Part shown: piece by piece, positions 25,437 through 32,889 of the stretch | Layout of the letters: every line of letters starts with the position of its first letter | Position numbering within the stretch: the first letter of the stretch is position 1 | From: Gammaproteobacteria bacterium | GTDB lineage: Bacteria > Pseudomonadota > Gammaproteobacteria > SZUA-140 | Assembly: GCA_020845975.1 (NCBI GenBank) | Contig: JADLET010000145.1 | Span: forward strand, 1 to 35,998 | Length of the DNA stretch: 35,998 nucleotides | Direction: 5' to 3' | Made by a program: the position numbers and the translations under genes | The notes under the pieces: model-generated | The model's input: the letters and a program-made list of their open reading frames with translations, nothing else | Databases searched by the model: none | What the model was told of the DNA's origin: nothing

Positions 25437-26642
25437 TTGAAACACTGGCGTACCCGCATTGCATACCTCGGCATCGCGCTTCTGGTGCTGGTGCTTTTGG
25501 CCTACGGTTTCCGGCCGCAGCCGGTCGCGGTCGATACCGCGCGGGCGGAACGCGGGGCCTTGCGCGTGATGGTGGAGGAGGAAGGACGCACGCGAGTCAT
25601 CGACCGTTTCACGGTCTCGGCGCCGGTGGCCGCCTACGCCCGCCGCGTGGATCTAAAAGTGGGTGACGAGGTGAAGCGGGGTATGCCGCTGCTGGTTCTT
25701 GAGCCGCTGTCCTCCGACGTACTCGATCCACGCAGCCGGGCGGCGGCGGAGGCGCGCGTGGCCGCGGCCGGCGCCACCCATCTCGCGGCAAAGGAGAACG
25801 CGGCGGCCGCCGCATCGAGCGCGGAGCTCGCGCGCGTGGATCACATGCGTGCGCTGGAACTGCGCAAGGGCAATCTGGCGAGCGCAGAGCAGGAGGATCG
25901 CGCGCGCGCCGAGGCAGAGCGTACCCAAGCCGTGCTGCGCGCGGCACAGCTTCAGGTCGAGGTGGCGCGCCACGATCTCGATGCCGCACGGACCACGCTC
26001 GCCTATTCGGCGGCACAGGAACGCGGTGAGGCGCTGGAACGCGTCACCTTGCGTTCGCCCGTCGGCGGGCGCGTGCTGACGGTCCATCGCGAAAGCGAGG
26101 GTGTGGTCGCGAACGGGGAAGCACTGATCGACGTCGGTGATCCGCATGCGCTGGAGGTCGAGGTCGACGTGCTGTCGGACGACGCCGTGCGTATCCGCCC
26201 GGGCATGCGCGTGGAGTTTGAGCGCTGGGGTGGTGACGAGGCGTTGAACGGTGTGGTGCGCACCGTGGAGCCGGCCGGGTTCACCAAGATCTCGGCCCTC
26301 GGTGTCGAGGAGCAGCGCGTGCTGGTCATCGCCGACATTACCTCGCCGCCGGAGCAGTGGGAGCGTCTCGGCGACGGATATCGCGTTGAGGCCGGCTTCA
26401 TCCTGTGGGAGGCGTCGGATGTGTTGCAGATTCCGTCCAGCGCGCTGTTCCGCGCCAGCGGCGATTGGTACGCCTTCGTGGTCGAAGACGGACGCGCCCG
26501 CCGCCACAAGCTCGAGATCGGTCACCGCAACGGCCTGCAGGCGCAGGTGCTCGGCGGGCTCAAGGGCGGCGAGACCGTGATCGTGCATCCGGACGATACG
26601 CTGGAGGATGGGGGAAGGATTAAAGACAGGGCCGAGGAATAA
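25437..26642 (+). CDS. HlyD/RND-type periplasmic adaptor subunit
   Basis: A 401-residue membrane-fusion protein. It has an N-terminal membrane anchor (about residues 8-24, YLGIALLVLVLLAYGF), then a barrel-sandwich strand (DLKVGDEVKRGMPLLVLEPL), a long alpha-helical coiled-coil hairpin rich in Ala/Glu/Arg (about 95-190), and the returning strand VTLRSPVGGRVLTVHRESEG. It would bridge the ABC permease to an outer-membrane channel; no TolC-like gene is in the window. TTG at 25437 is the chosen start: it has GGGAG 8 bases upstream and is followed directly by the membrane anchor. The longer frame from 25269 would run through repeat DNA. The stop codon TAA forms part of a family A unit (TAAGGACT). 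Confidence 0.9.
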   Translation: MKHWRTRIAYLGIALLVLVLLAYGFRPQPVAVDTARAERGALRVMVEEEGRTRVIDRFTVSAPVAAYARRVDLKVGDEVKRGMPLLVLEPLSSDVLDPRSRAAAEARVAAAGATHLAAKENAAAAASSAELARVDHMRALELRKGNLASAEQEDRARAEAERTQAVLRAAQLQVEVARHDLDAARTTLAYSAAQERGEALERVTLRSPVGGRVLTVHRESEGVVANGEALIDVGDPHALEVEVDVLSDDAVRIRPGMRVEFERWGGDEALNGVVRTVEPAGFTKISALGVEEQRVLVIADITSPPEQWERLGDGYRVEAGFILWEASDVLQIPSSALFRASGDWYAFVVEDGRARRHKLEIGHRNGLQAQVLGGLKGGETVIVHPDDTLEDGGRIKDRAEE

Positions 26643-26692
26643 GGACTCAGGGCCGGGTCGAAATCAAAGACGTGATGGGTAATGGGTGATCA
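26640..26692. repeat. Family A repeat, copy 5
   Basis: TAAGGACTCAGGGCCGGG, TCGAAATCAAAGACGTGATG, GGTAATGGGTGATCA. It includes the adaptor stop codon. The module order matches copies 1 and 4. Confidence 0.8.
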
Positions 26693-26696
26693 AGAA

Positions 26697-26762
26697 CACG
26701 GGATCCGGGGACAACGGTTAATGGGTTTCCCGGATCCCGCTTCGCTTCATCCGGGCTACATG
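26697..26762. repeat. Family C repeat, copy 5, with flanking inverted repeat
   Basis: CCCGGATCCCGCTTCGCTTC then ATCCGGGCTACA at 26729-26760. Upstream, GGGATCCGGGG is the complement of the family C start, making a larger stem. It lies between the convergent adaptor and ankyrin genes. Confidence 0.7.
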
Positions 26763-26804
26763 CCAATTATCATCACGCCCCGGCCGTTCATCTGACACCA
26801 GCCG

Positions 26805-27347
26805 CTATTCGCGCGCGCCGTTGCGCTGCAGCAGCAGGGTGATGTTGTTGCGGCCCTTGTTCATGGCCGCCATCATCGGGGTCATGCCCTGTTCGTCGCG
26901 CGCTGTAATGTCGGCGCCCGCGGTAATCAGGGTTTGCACGATGTCGATGTGATCGCGGTTCGCGGCCCAGTGCAGGGCGGTCGCCTGAGTTTTATCCCCC
27001 AGGTTGACGTCGGCGCCGCGCGCGATGAGCAGCTTCACGACCTCGGTATGACCCCTGGTGCTGGCCCGGATCAGCGCCGTCGAGCCCGATTCATCCTGCG
27101 CGTTGATGTCCGCGCCGCGATCGAGAAGCAGCGTGATGAGCTCGATGTTCCCGACACGCGCGGCATGCGCCAGCGCCGTCCAGCCGTAGCTGTTACGCGC
27201 GTTGACCTCGCCCTCGGAGGCGAGCTTCTGCACCTCGGCGACGTCTTCGTGCATCACGGCCTGCATCAGCGGTGTGTTGTTATCGCAGCCGCCGAGAAGG
27301 AGCAGGCCGAGCAGAAGGGCGGAGAATGGGAGATGTTTTGGGTTCAT
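26805..27347 (-). CDS. Ankyrin repeat lipoprotein
   Basis: A 180-residue protein with an N-terminal lipoprotein signal (ALLLGLLLLGGC, lipid on the cysteine) followed by about five ankyrin repeats with canonical cores (GWTALAHAARVGNIELITLLL, GADINAQDESGSTALIRAS, GADVNLGDKTQATALHWAA). After cleavage residue 2 is Asp (C-D-N-N), which in E. coli keeps lipoproteins in the inner membrane. So it should be an inner-membrane, periplasm-facing protein-binding scaffold. ATG at 27347 is preferred over the longer frame to 27410, because it places the signal at the N-terminus. Neighbours are unrelated and the binding partner is unknown. Confidence 0.88.
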   Translation of the reverse strand: MNPKHLPFSALLLGLLLLGGCDNNTPLMQAVMHEDVAEVQKLASEGEVNARNSYGWTALAHAARVGNIELITLLLDRGADINAQDESGSTALIRASTRGHTEVVKLLIARGADVNLGDKTQATALHWAANRDHIDIVQTLITAGADITARDEQGMTPMMAAMNKGRNNITLLLQRNGARE

Positions 27348-27441
27348 GGCGGGTATTTTACCATTATTCGTGGCTACAGCTGGTCTGGGCGGGGGAGCGC
27401 CGGTTATCATTGGCGCAGGGTATTCTTTGACCGGTCAAGCC

Positions 27442-27741
27442 ATGAAACAGTACACCTGCCCGAGCTGCAAACAGAACGCCATCCCGCTGACCGACAAGTA
27501 CCGCGCCGGGATCTGGCTCATCATCCTGTGTCCGAACTGCGGCGCCCGTCTGTGCGCGCAGCCCTGGCTGATGATGGTCGCCTACATGATCTATGTGTGG
27601 GTCGCGGCCTGGTTCGGGTTCTGGGCCTGGCTCGAGCATGCCTTTATGCCACTGTTGTATCTGATTCCGATCTGGCTGTTGCTCGATTTCCTCAATATCA
27701 CCTACATGCCGCTCTCGGTGCTGCGCCCCAAGGGGCCGTGA
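27442..27741 (+). CDS. Small zinc-ribbon membrane protein
   Basis: A 99-residue protein. The first 40 residues contain a split zinc ribbon, YTCPSCKQNAIPL and LCPNCGARLC, with a hydrophobic stretch between the CPxC pairs. Two predicted membrane helices follow (about residues 43-66 and 68-88). Proteins of this layout are widespread small membrane proteins of unknown role. ATG at 27442 matches the CPxC-proximal start expected for the family; no strong ribosome-binding site is seen. The stop is 25 bases before the ketohexokinase ATG, suggesting co-transcription. Confidence 0.75.
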   Translation: MKQYTCPSCKQNAIPLTDKYRAGIWLIILCPNCGARLCAQPWLMMVAYMIYVWVAAWFGFWAWLEHAFMPLLYLIPIWLLLDFLNITYMPLSVLRPKGP

Positions 27742-27766
27742 CGCATCCGGGTCAGTCCGCTTCGCC

Positions 27767-28645
27767 ATGGCGCATATCCTCGGCATCGGCATCGCCACCC
27801 TCGACATCATCAACAGCGTCGATGGTTATCCCGCGGAGGATGCCAAGGTGCGGGCCGCCGCCCAGTCGATCCGGCGCGGCGGGAATACGGCCAACACGCT
27901 GACGGTACTGGCGCGGCTTGGGCATCGCTGCGCGCTGGCGGGAGCCCTCGCCGACGACCCCGACAGCCGCTATATACGTGATGACCTCGCCGCGCATGCC
28001 GTCGGCATTGCCCCCTGCCGGGTGTTTGCCGGCGCGCACACGCCGATCTCCTACATCGTGCATAATCTCCGCAATGGTTCACGCACCATCGTGCATTACC
28101 GCGATCTGCCGGAATATCCGTTCGAGGCATTTCAGCGCATCGATCTGTCGCACTACGATTGGTGCCATTTCGAGGGCCGTAATGTCGAGGAAACCGCGAA
28201 GATGCTGCGGCATGCCAAGGCGCATGGCGAGCTGCCGTGCTCGCTGGAAGTGGAGAAACCGCGCGATGGCATTGAGCGCCTGTTCGAGCATGCCGACCTG
28301 ATCCTGTTCGGACGGGAGTATGCCCTGACCCGGGCCGATACGCCGCAGGCGTTTCTGCGTGGGATGAGGAGTGAACTGCCCGGTATCGATCTGGTGTGCG
28401 CATGGGGCGAGCAGGGAGCCTGGGGGATGGATCGTGACGGCCTCGACCTGCATGCCCCGGCCTGGCCTCCCCCGATGGTGGTGGATACGCTGGGCGCCGG
28501 CGACACCTTCAACGCCGGCGTGATCGACGCCCGCCTGCGCGGCGAACCGCTGGCCGCGGTGCTGGCGCATGCCTGCCGGCTCGCGGGTGAGAAGTGCGGT
28601 GTTGAAGGCCTGAGGCTGCCGTCGCTGGCCGACAACCGAACCTGA
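27767..28645 (+). CDS. Ketohexokinase-like PfkB family sugar kinase
   Basis: A 292-residue PfkB/ribokinase-fold kinase. The N-terminal signature is RRGGNTANTLTVLARLG and the C-terminal signature is VVDTLGAGDTFNAGVI with catalytic base D246. From memory it aligns along its whole length with animal ketohexokinase: IEGRN-type HFEGRNVEETAKML, SLEVEKPRDGIERLF, LVCAWGEQGAWGMDRDG and GEKCGVEGL all have direct counterparts. So phosphorylation of fructose to fructose-1-phosphate, or of another ketose, is the best prediction. The start ATG at 27767 is next to the first beta-strand. The gene lies 0.6 kb from a fructokinase (Mak). The stop is followed by a family B repeat. Confidence 0.88.
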   Translation: MAHILGIGIATLDIINSVDGYPAEDAKVRAAAQSIRRGGNTANTLTVLARLGHRCALAGALADDPDSRYIRDDLAAHAVGIAPCRVFAGAHTPISYIVHNLRNGSRTIVHYRDLPEYPFEAFQRIDLSHYDWCHFEGRNVEETAKMLRHAKAHGELPCSLEVEKPRDGIERLFEHADLILFGREYALTRADTPQAFLRGMRSELPGIDLVCAWGEQGAWGMDRDGLDLHAPAWPPPMVVDTLGAGDTFNAGVIDARLRGEPLAAVLAHACRLAGEKCGVEGLRLPSLADNRT

Positions 28646-28649
28646 AATC

Positions 28650-28714
28650 GGGGACAGATTTATTTTTTATAATAGTTTGATTCAATAAGGAATTTGGAAA
28701 ATAAATCTGTCCCC
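28650..28714. repeat. Family B inverted repeat, copy 4 (long form)
   Basis: GGGGACAGATTTATTTT and its exact complement AAAATAAATCTGTCCCC flank a 31-base AT-rich centre. It fills the space between ketohexokinase and the pentapeptide gene and ends 9 bases before the likely ATG of the latter. Confidence 0.88.
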
Positions 28715-28723
28715 AATAAATTC

Positions 28724-29104
28724 ATGATCGAGGTTTACGACAAGAAGGGCTTCATCCGGCTGCTGCAGCTCGAGGCGGATACGCTGGTGGGCGCGGAGCT
28801 CGCGACGGCGGAACTGCCGGAGGCCAACCTGGTGCAGTACGATCTGCGCGGGATCCGGCTTACGCGCGCCAACCTCGCGCATGCCGACCTGCGCCTCGCC
28901 CGGCTCGCCGGCGCCGATCTCGCGCAGGCCAATCTCACCGGCGCCGATCTCTCCGGCGCCGACCTCACCTCGGCCGATCTGTCACAGGCGGACCTCGCCG
29001 GCGCCAGGCTCGACGGCGCCGTGCTCACGGACGCCCGGCTGCCGGCGGCGCATACCTCCGCGGGGACGTTTGCGGGGGTGGAGATCAAGGTCGAGAAAAC
29101 ATAG
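28724..29104 (+). CDS. Pentapeptide repeat protein
   Basis: A 126-residue protein. After a short N-terminal segment (MIEVYDKKGFIRLLQLEAD), about 13 tandem A(D/N)LxxA five-residue repeats follow, which fold as a right-handed square beta-helix. Such small proteins can mimic DNA (for example Qnr-like gyrase protection) or act as scaffolds; nothing here assigns a role. ATG at 28724 has no ribosome-binding site because a family B repeat lies directly upstream. An in-frame TTG at 28694, inside the repeat and preceded by AAGGA, is an alternative start. The stop TAG is part of a family A unit. Confidence 0.85.
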   Translation: MIEVYDKKGFIRLLQLEADTLVGAELATAELPEANLVQYDLRGIRLTRANLAHADLRLARLAGADLAQANLTGADLSGADLTSADLSQADLAGARLDGAVLTDARLPAAHTSAGTFAGVEIKVEKT

Positions 29105-29235
29105 GACTAAGTGCTGAGGACTAAGGACTAAGTAAAAAACAAAAATGCGAAATTGGGCTCAATGCAATAAAGCCTGATAGCAGGCTTGCGGGTTTTATCT
29201 TTTCACTTAGTCCTTAGTCCTCAGCACTTAGTCCT
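29103..29235. repeat. Family A repeat, copy 6: perfect 31-bp inverted repeat
   Basis: The left arm 29103-29133 (AGGACTAAGTGCTGAGGACT followed by AAGGACTAAGT) is the exact complement of the right arm 29205-29235. Each arm holds three GGACTAAG units. The 71-base centre lacks the GATGGGT module and contains an AAGCCTG/CAGGCTT hairpin. It fills the gap between the convergent pentapeptide and mak genes. Confidence 0.92.
29170..29204 (+). terminator. Possible terminator inside repeat copy 6
   Basis: AAGCCTG, loop ATAG, CAGGCTT, then GCGGGTTTTATCTTTT. The stem is 7 bp and the T-run starts several bases later than ideal, so it would be a moderate terminator for the pentapeptide gene. Confidence 0.45.
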
Positions 29236-29239
29236 GTCT

Positions 29240-30115
29240 TTATTCATCCCACAACCATGCCGCCCCTCTTACCCCCGACGAATCGCCCCAGCGGTTTTTG
29301 ACGATGCGGCCGCGCCAGTCTGGGTGGAAGACATGGCGGCGGACCCGCTCCGGTCCCTCTGTGTACAGTTCGTTGACGTTGGACATACCGCCGCCCAGTA
29401 CGATGACGTCGGGGTCGAGGATATTGATCACCACGGCGAGCGCGCGTCCGAAGCGGTCGAGGTAGCGTGCGAGGCAGGCCTGCGCCAATGCGTCTCCCGC
29501 ACGCGCCGCGGCCACGATCGCCGCGGGCGTGATCGCGGCTCCGCCCGCGCGTCGATAATCGGCGGCGAAGCCGGGGCCGGAGAGAAAGGTCTCCACGCAG
29601 CCGCGCCGGCCACAGTAGCACTCCGGACCTTCGGCCTCGAGCGGGTTGTGTCCCCATTCGCCGGCGATGCCGTGCGGTCCGGACAGCACCTGTCCGCGCA
29701 CGACGATCCCGCCGCCGACGCCGGTGCCGAGGATCACGCCGAACACCGCCTCGGCCCCTGCCGCCGCGCCGTCGATGGCCTCCGACAGGGCGAGGCAGTT
29801 GGCGTCATTGACCATGCGCACCGGCCTGCCGAGCGCCGCCTCGATGTCGGCGCGCAGCGGGCGGCCGTTCAGACATACCGTGTTGCTGTTGTAGAGGAGG
29901 CCGAGCGCATTGCTCGCGCCCGGGGCGCCGATGCCGATTGAGGCGTCCGGCGCGGTGCGCCACAGGGAGGCGACCAGTTCCGCCACCGCGCGGACGATGT
30001 CGTCGTAGCCATTCGGCGTGGCGACGCGCTCGCGCCGCAGGATCTCGCGCCCGTGTGACATCACCACGCCTTCTATCTTGGTCCCGCCGAGGTCTATGCC
30101 GATGCGTTCTGTCAT
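29240..30115 (-). CDS. mak: ROK family fructokinase
   Basis: A 291-residue ROK kinase that phosphorylates fructose at C6. The ATP loop is IGIDLGGTKIEG, the catalytic aspartate is D104 in MVNDANCLALSEAIDGAAAG, and sugar contacts lie in AGEWGHNP. The structural zinc site is C166-x-C168 and C173 (CYCGRRGCVETF). The match to E. coli Mak is close throughout, including VVINILDPDVIVLGGGMSNV and the C-terminal GDSSGVRGAAWLW, so Mak is favoured over NagK or glucokinase. ATG at 30115. A TATACT -10-like hexamer at 30146-30151 (minus strand) could be its promoter. A family A repeat begins 5 bases after the stop. Confidence 0.9.
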   Translation of the reverse strand: MTERIGIDLGGTKIEGVVMSHGREILRRERVATPNGYDDIVRAVAELVASLWRTAPDASIGIGAPGASNALGLLYNSNTVCLNGRPLRADIEAALGRPVRMVNDANCLALSEAIDGAAAGAEAVFGVILGTGVGGGIVVRGQVLSGPHGIAGEWGHNPLEAEGPECYCGRRGCVETFLSGPGFAADYRRAGGAAITPAAIVAAARAGDALAQACLARYLDRFGRALAVVINILDPDVIVLGGGMSNVNELYTEGPERVRRHVFHPDWRGRIVKNRWGDSSGVRGAAWLWDE

Positions 30116-30196
30116 AGAGCAAGCTCCCGCTGCCAGCTACGGCCTAGTATAGACTCCGCGCTGCAGGTTGACCCTGCGGTGTCTATTATAAGGAAT

Positions 30197-30219
30197 GGGC
30201 AGATTTGAAATCTGTCCCC
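30197..30219. repeat. Family B palindrome, copy 5 (short form)
   Basis: GGGCAGATTTGAAATCTGTC followed by CCC: the same palindrome as after cca, with one base missing in the left arm. It lies in the mak-uvrD divergent region. Confidence 0.75.
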
Positions 30220-30245
30220 TTTCCGTAAAATTGCAGGGGGCAGTC

Positions 30246-30254
30246 TGCTACAAT
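30246..30254 (+). promoter_or_regulatory. Extended -10 promoter element for uvrD
   Basis: CTGCTACAAT contains TGCTACAAT, an extended sigma-70 -10, identical to the element upstream of the ABC operon. It would start transcription about 100 bases before the uvrD ATG. I found no convincing LexA box (CTG-N10-CAG) around it. Confidence 0.5.
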
Positions 30255-30278
30255 GCCACCACATCGGTATATGTGGCC

Positions 30279-30303
30279 GGGGATGGAATTCAAATCCGTC
30301 CCC
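30279..30303. repeat. Family B palindrome, copy 6 (degenerate)
   Basis: GGGGATGGAATTCAAATCCG followed by TCCCC, an imperfect member of the GGGGACAGATTT family, between the putative uvrD promoter and its start codon, so it would be transcribed into the uvrD leader RNA. Confidence 0.65.
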
Positions 30304-30363
30304 ATAACCCGTTTCCGGCGTCTGCCGCCTTGATTTGTAAATTGAAAACGTAAGCGATCGCCC

Positions 30364-32541
30364 ATGGACGTAACCCGCATCCTCGATTCCCTCAATGACG
30401 CCCAGCGCGAGGCGGTGGCGATGCCGCCGGGGCCTGCGCTGATCCTGGCCGGCGCAGGCAGCGGCAAGACGCGCGTGCTGGTGCACCGCATCGCCTGGCT
30501 GATCCGCGCCGAGAACGTGTCGCCATTCGGTATCCTGGCGGTGACCTTCACCAACAAGGCGGCGGCGGAGATGCGCGGGCGCATCGAGGGCATGCTCGGC
30601 ATGCCGGCGGGCGGCATGTGGGTGGGCACCTTCCACGGGCTGGCGCACCGGCTGCTGCGGGCGCACTATCGCGACGTCAATCTGCCGCAGACCTTCCAGA
30701 TCCTGGACTCCGAGGATCAGTACCGCCTGATCCGGCGCGTGCTCAAGAGCATGAATCTGGACGAGGCGCAGTGGGCGCCGAAGCAGGTGCAGTGGTTCAT
30801 CAATGGACAGAAGGACGAGGGCCGGCGCGCGAAGCACATCGACGACCGCGGCGATCCCTACGTGGGCCAGATGCTGCGCATCTACCAGACCTACGAGGAG
30901 GCGTGCCAGCGCGCCGGCGTGGTCGACTTCGCCGAGCTGCTGCTGCGCGCGCATGATCTGTGGCGCGACCGCCCCGAGGTCCTTGCCCATTATCAGGGCC
31001 GCTTCGGCCAGGTCCTGGTGGACGAGTTCCAGGACACCAACGCCATCCAGTACGCCTGGCTGCGTCTGCTGACGCAGGGCGGCAATCACCTGTTCGTGGT
31101 CGGCGATGACGACCAGTCGATCTACGGCTGGCGCGGCGCGCGCATCGAGAACATCCAGCGCTTCGGCAAGGACTATCCTGGTGCGCAGATGATCCGGCTG
31201 GAGCAGAACTATCGCTCGACCGGTACCATCCTGGGCGCCGCCAACGCCCTCATCGATAACAACACCGGCCGCCTCGGCAAGAAGCTGTGGACCGAGGGCG
31301 GCAAGGGCGAGCCGATCTATATCTACGGTGCCTTCAATGATCTCGACGAGGCGCGCTTCATCGCCGAACGGATCAAGCGCTGGGTCGAGGAGGGCAACCG
31401 CCGCAGCGAGGCCGCTGTGCTGTACCGCTCCAACGCGCAGTCACGCGTGATCGAAGAGGCGCTCATCCGCTTTGGTATTCCTTATAAGGTGTACGGTGGC
31501 TTCCGCTTCTTCGAGCGCGCGGAGATCAAGGACGCGCTGGCCTATCTGCGCCTGGTCGCGAACCGTAACGACGATCCTTCATTCGAGCGCGTGGTCAACA
31601 CGCCCACGCGCGGCATCGGCGAGCGTACGCTCGAACAGGTGCGCCTGCAGGCGCGTCAGGACGGGACCTCGCTGTGGGACGCGGCGCGCGTCGTGTGCGG
31701 CGGAAGCGACCTCGGCGCGCGCAGCGGCGGCGCGCTGCGCGTCTTCCTCGACCTGATCGACAGACTTGCCGTGGATGTTACCGACCTGCCGCTGTTCGAG
31801 CAGACCGATCACGCCATCCAGAAGAGTGGCCTCATCGCGCACTATCAGAAGGAGAAGGGCGAGAAGGGTCAGGCGCGCATCGAAAACCTGGAGGAACTCG
31901 TCAGCGCCGCGCGCCAGTTCGAGTATTCGCCCGAAGAAATGGACATGCCGCCCTTGTCCGCCTTCCTGGCGCACGCCGCGCTTGAGGCGGGCGAGAGCCA
32001 GAGCGAGGAGACGGCCGACTGTGTTCAGCTGATGACGCTGCACTCGGCCAAGGGGCTGGAGTACCCGCTGGTGTTCCTTGCCGGCATGGAGGAGGGCATG
32101 TTCCCGCACAACCGCTCGGTGGAAGATCCGGGCCGGTTGGAGGAAGAGCGTCGCCTGTGTTATGTGGGCATCACGCGCGCGAAAAAACAGCTCTATATAA
32201 CCCATGCCGAGACGCGTCGCCTGCACGGCTCCGATATGTATCAGTCGCCGTCGCGTTTCATCAACGAGATACCGAAGGAGCTGACCGAGGAAGTGCGCAT
32301 GCGCGCCAGTGTGTCGCGCCCGGTGGTCGCGCCGCCGATGGCGGCGTACAAGAAACCCGCGGCCGAGGAGTCAGGTCCAGGCGGGCTCCGGCTTGGGCAG
32401 CGTGTCAGTCACGCCAAGTTTGGCGAAGGCGTGGTGCTGAGCTACGAGGGCCGCGGCAGCCACGCGCGCGTCCAGGTCAACTTCAAGGGCGCCGGCAGCA
32501 AGTGGCTGGTGGTGCAGTACGCGAACCTGGAGGCGATCTAG
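30364..32541 (+). CDS. uvrD: DNA helicase II UvrD
   Basis: A 725-residue superfamily 1A 3'-5' helicase acting in nucleotide excision and mismatch repair. Motifs: Q-motif LNDAQREAV, Walker A AGAGSGKTR (residues 29-37), AVTFTNKAAAEM (Ia), VLVDEFQDTN (Walker B), VVGDDDQSIYGWRGA (III), LEQNYRSTGTIL (IV), LMTLHSAKGLEYPLVFLAGMEEGMFPH (V region) and RRLCYVGITRAKKQLYI (VI). The C-terminus has a Tudor-like domain (LRLGQRVSHAKFGEGVVLSYEG) that contacts RNA polymerase in UvrD/PcrA proteins. The C-terminus and length favour UvrD over Rep. ATG at 30364 gives the family N-terminus. Two degenerate repeats lie in its leader. Confidence 0.95.
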   Translation: MDVTRILDSLNDAQREAVAMPPGPALILAGAGSGKTRVLVHRIAWLIRAENVSPFGILAVTFTNKAAAEMRGRIEGMLGMPAGGMWVGTFHGLAHRLLRAHYRDVNLPQTFQILDSEDQYRLIRRVLKSMNLDEAQWAPKQVQWFINGQKDEGRRAKHIDDRGDPYVGQMLRIYQTYEEACQRAGVVDFAELLLRAHDLWRDRPEVLAHYQGRFGQVLVDEFQDTNAIQYAWLRLLTQGGNHLFVVGDDDQSIYGWRGARIENIQRFGKDYPGAQMIRLEQNYRSTGTILGAANALIDNNTGRLGKKLWTEGGKGEPIYIYGAFNDLDEARFIAERIKRWVEEGNRRSEAAVLYRSNAQSRVIEEALIRFGIPYKVYGGFRFFERAEIKDALAYLRLVANRNDDPSFERVVNTPTRGIGERTLEQVRLQARQDGTSLWDAARVVCGGSDLGARSGGALRVFLDLIDRLAVDVTDLPLFEQTDHAIQKSGLIAHYQKEKGEKGQARIENLEELVSAARQFEYSPEEMDMPPLSAFLAHAALEAGESQSEETADCVQLMTLHSAKGLEYPLVFLAGMEEGMFPHNRSVEDPGRLEEERRLCYVGITRAKKQLYITHAETRRLHGSDMYQSPSRFINEIPKELTEEVRMRASVSRPVVAPPMAAYKKPAAEESGPGGLRLGQRVSHAKFGEGVVLSYEGRGSHARVQVNFKGAGSKWLVVQYANLEAI

Positions 32542-32565
32542 GGAAGTGCTGATTAATTTCCATAT

Positions 32566-32606
32566 CGTCAACCCGGGTCCACGCTTCGCTTTGCGCGGAA
32601 TGACGA
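32566..32606. repeat. Imperfect intergenic hairpin after uvrD
   Basis: CGTCAACCCGGGTCCACGCT, TCGCTTTGCGCGGAATGACG. The ends CGTCA/TGACG are inverted, and the text resembles the widespread CGTCATTCC...GCGGAA intergenic repeats. Only one copy is in this window, so its repeat status is inferred. Confidence 0.4.
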
Positions 32607-32655
32607 ATTAGTCAGAGGTTCTCCAGGTTTTCCTCCTGAGAGGAAGTCGAGTTGC

Positions 32656-32886
32656 GTGATGGTCGTCCCGTATCCCGCGAAAGATAGCGATGTCGCTTCG
32701 CCCTGTGTCCGCAACTGCTGTCTCGATACTGACGATATCTGTCTGGGCTGTTTCCGCACAGTGACTGAGATCATGCAATGGGGCGGTGCGAGCGCGGACG
32801 AGAGACGGGAGATCCTCGCTCGCTGCCGCCTTCGCGCGACCGCGCGACACGGTGGCGCGGGCATCGCTTCAATATCGGAGGACTAG
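32656..32886 (+). CDS. DUF1289 family protein
   Basis: A 76-residue protein with the DUF1289 core: SPCVRNCCLDTDDICLGCFRTVTEIMQWGGASADERREIL. Four or five cysteines are arranged C-x3-C-x7-C-x2-C and probably bind zinc or an iron-sulfur cluster; function unknown. The family is often next to redox or Fe-S genes. Either GTG at 32656 or the adjacent ATG at 32659 can start it; AGGA lies 11 bases before the GTG. The stop codon is 3 bases before the cupin gene start, whose ribosome-binding site lies inside this gene, so they are coupled. Confidence 0.85.
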   Translation: MMVVPYPAKDSDVASPCVRNCCLDTDDICLGCFRTVTEIMQWGGASADERREILARCRLRATARHGGAGIASISED

Positions 32887-32889
32887 CTT

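Noticed and set aside
30246-30363. LexA-controlled SOS promoter for uvrD
   Set aside because: No CTG-N10-CAG operator is seen near the putative -10 element.
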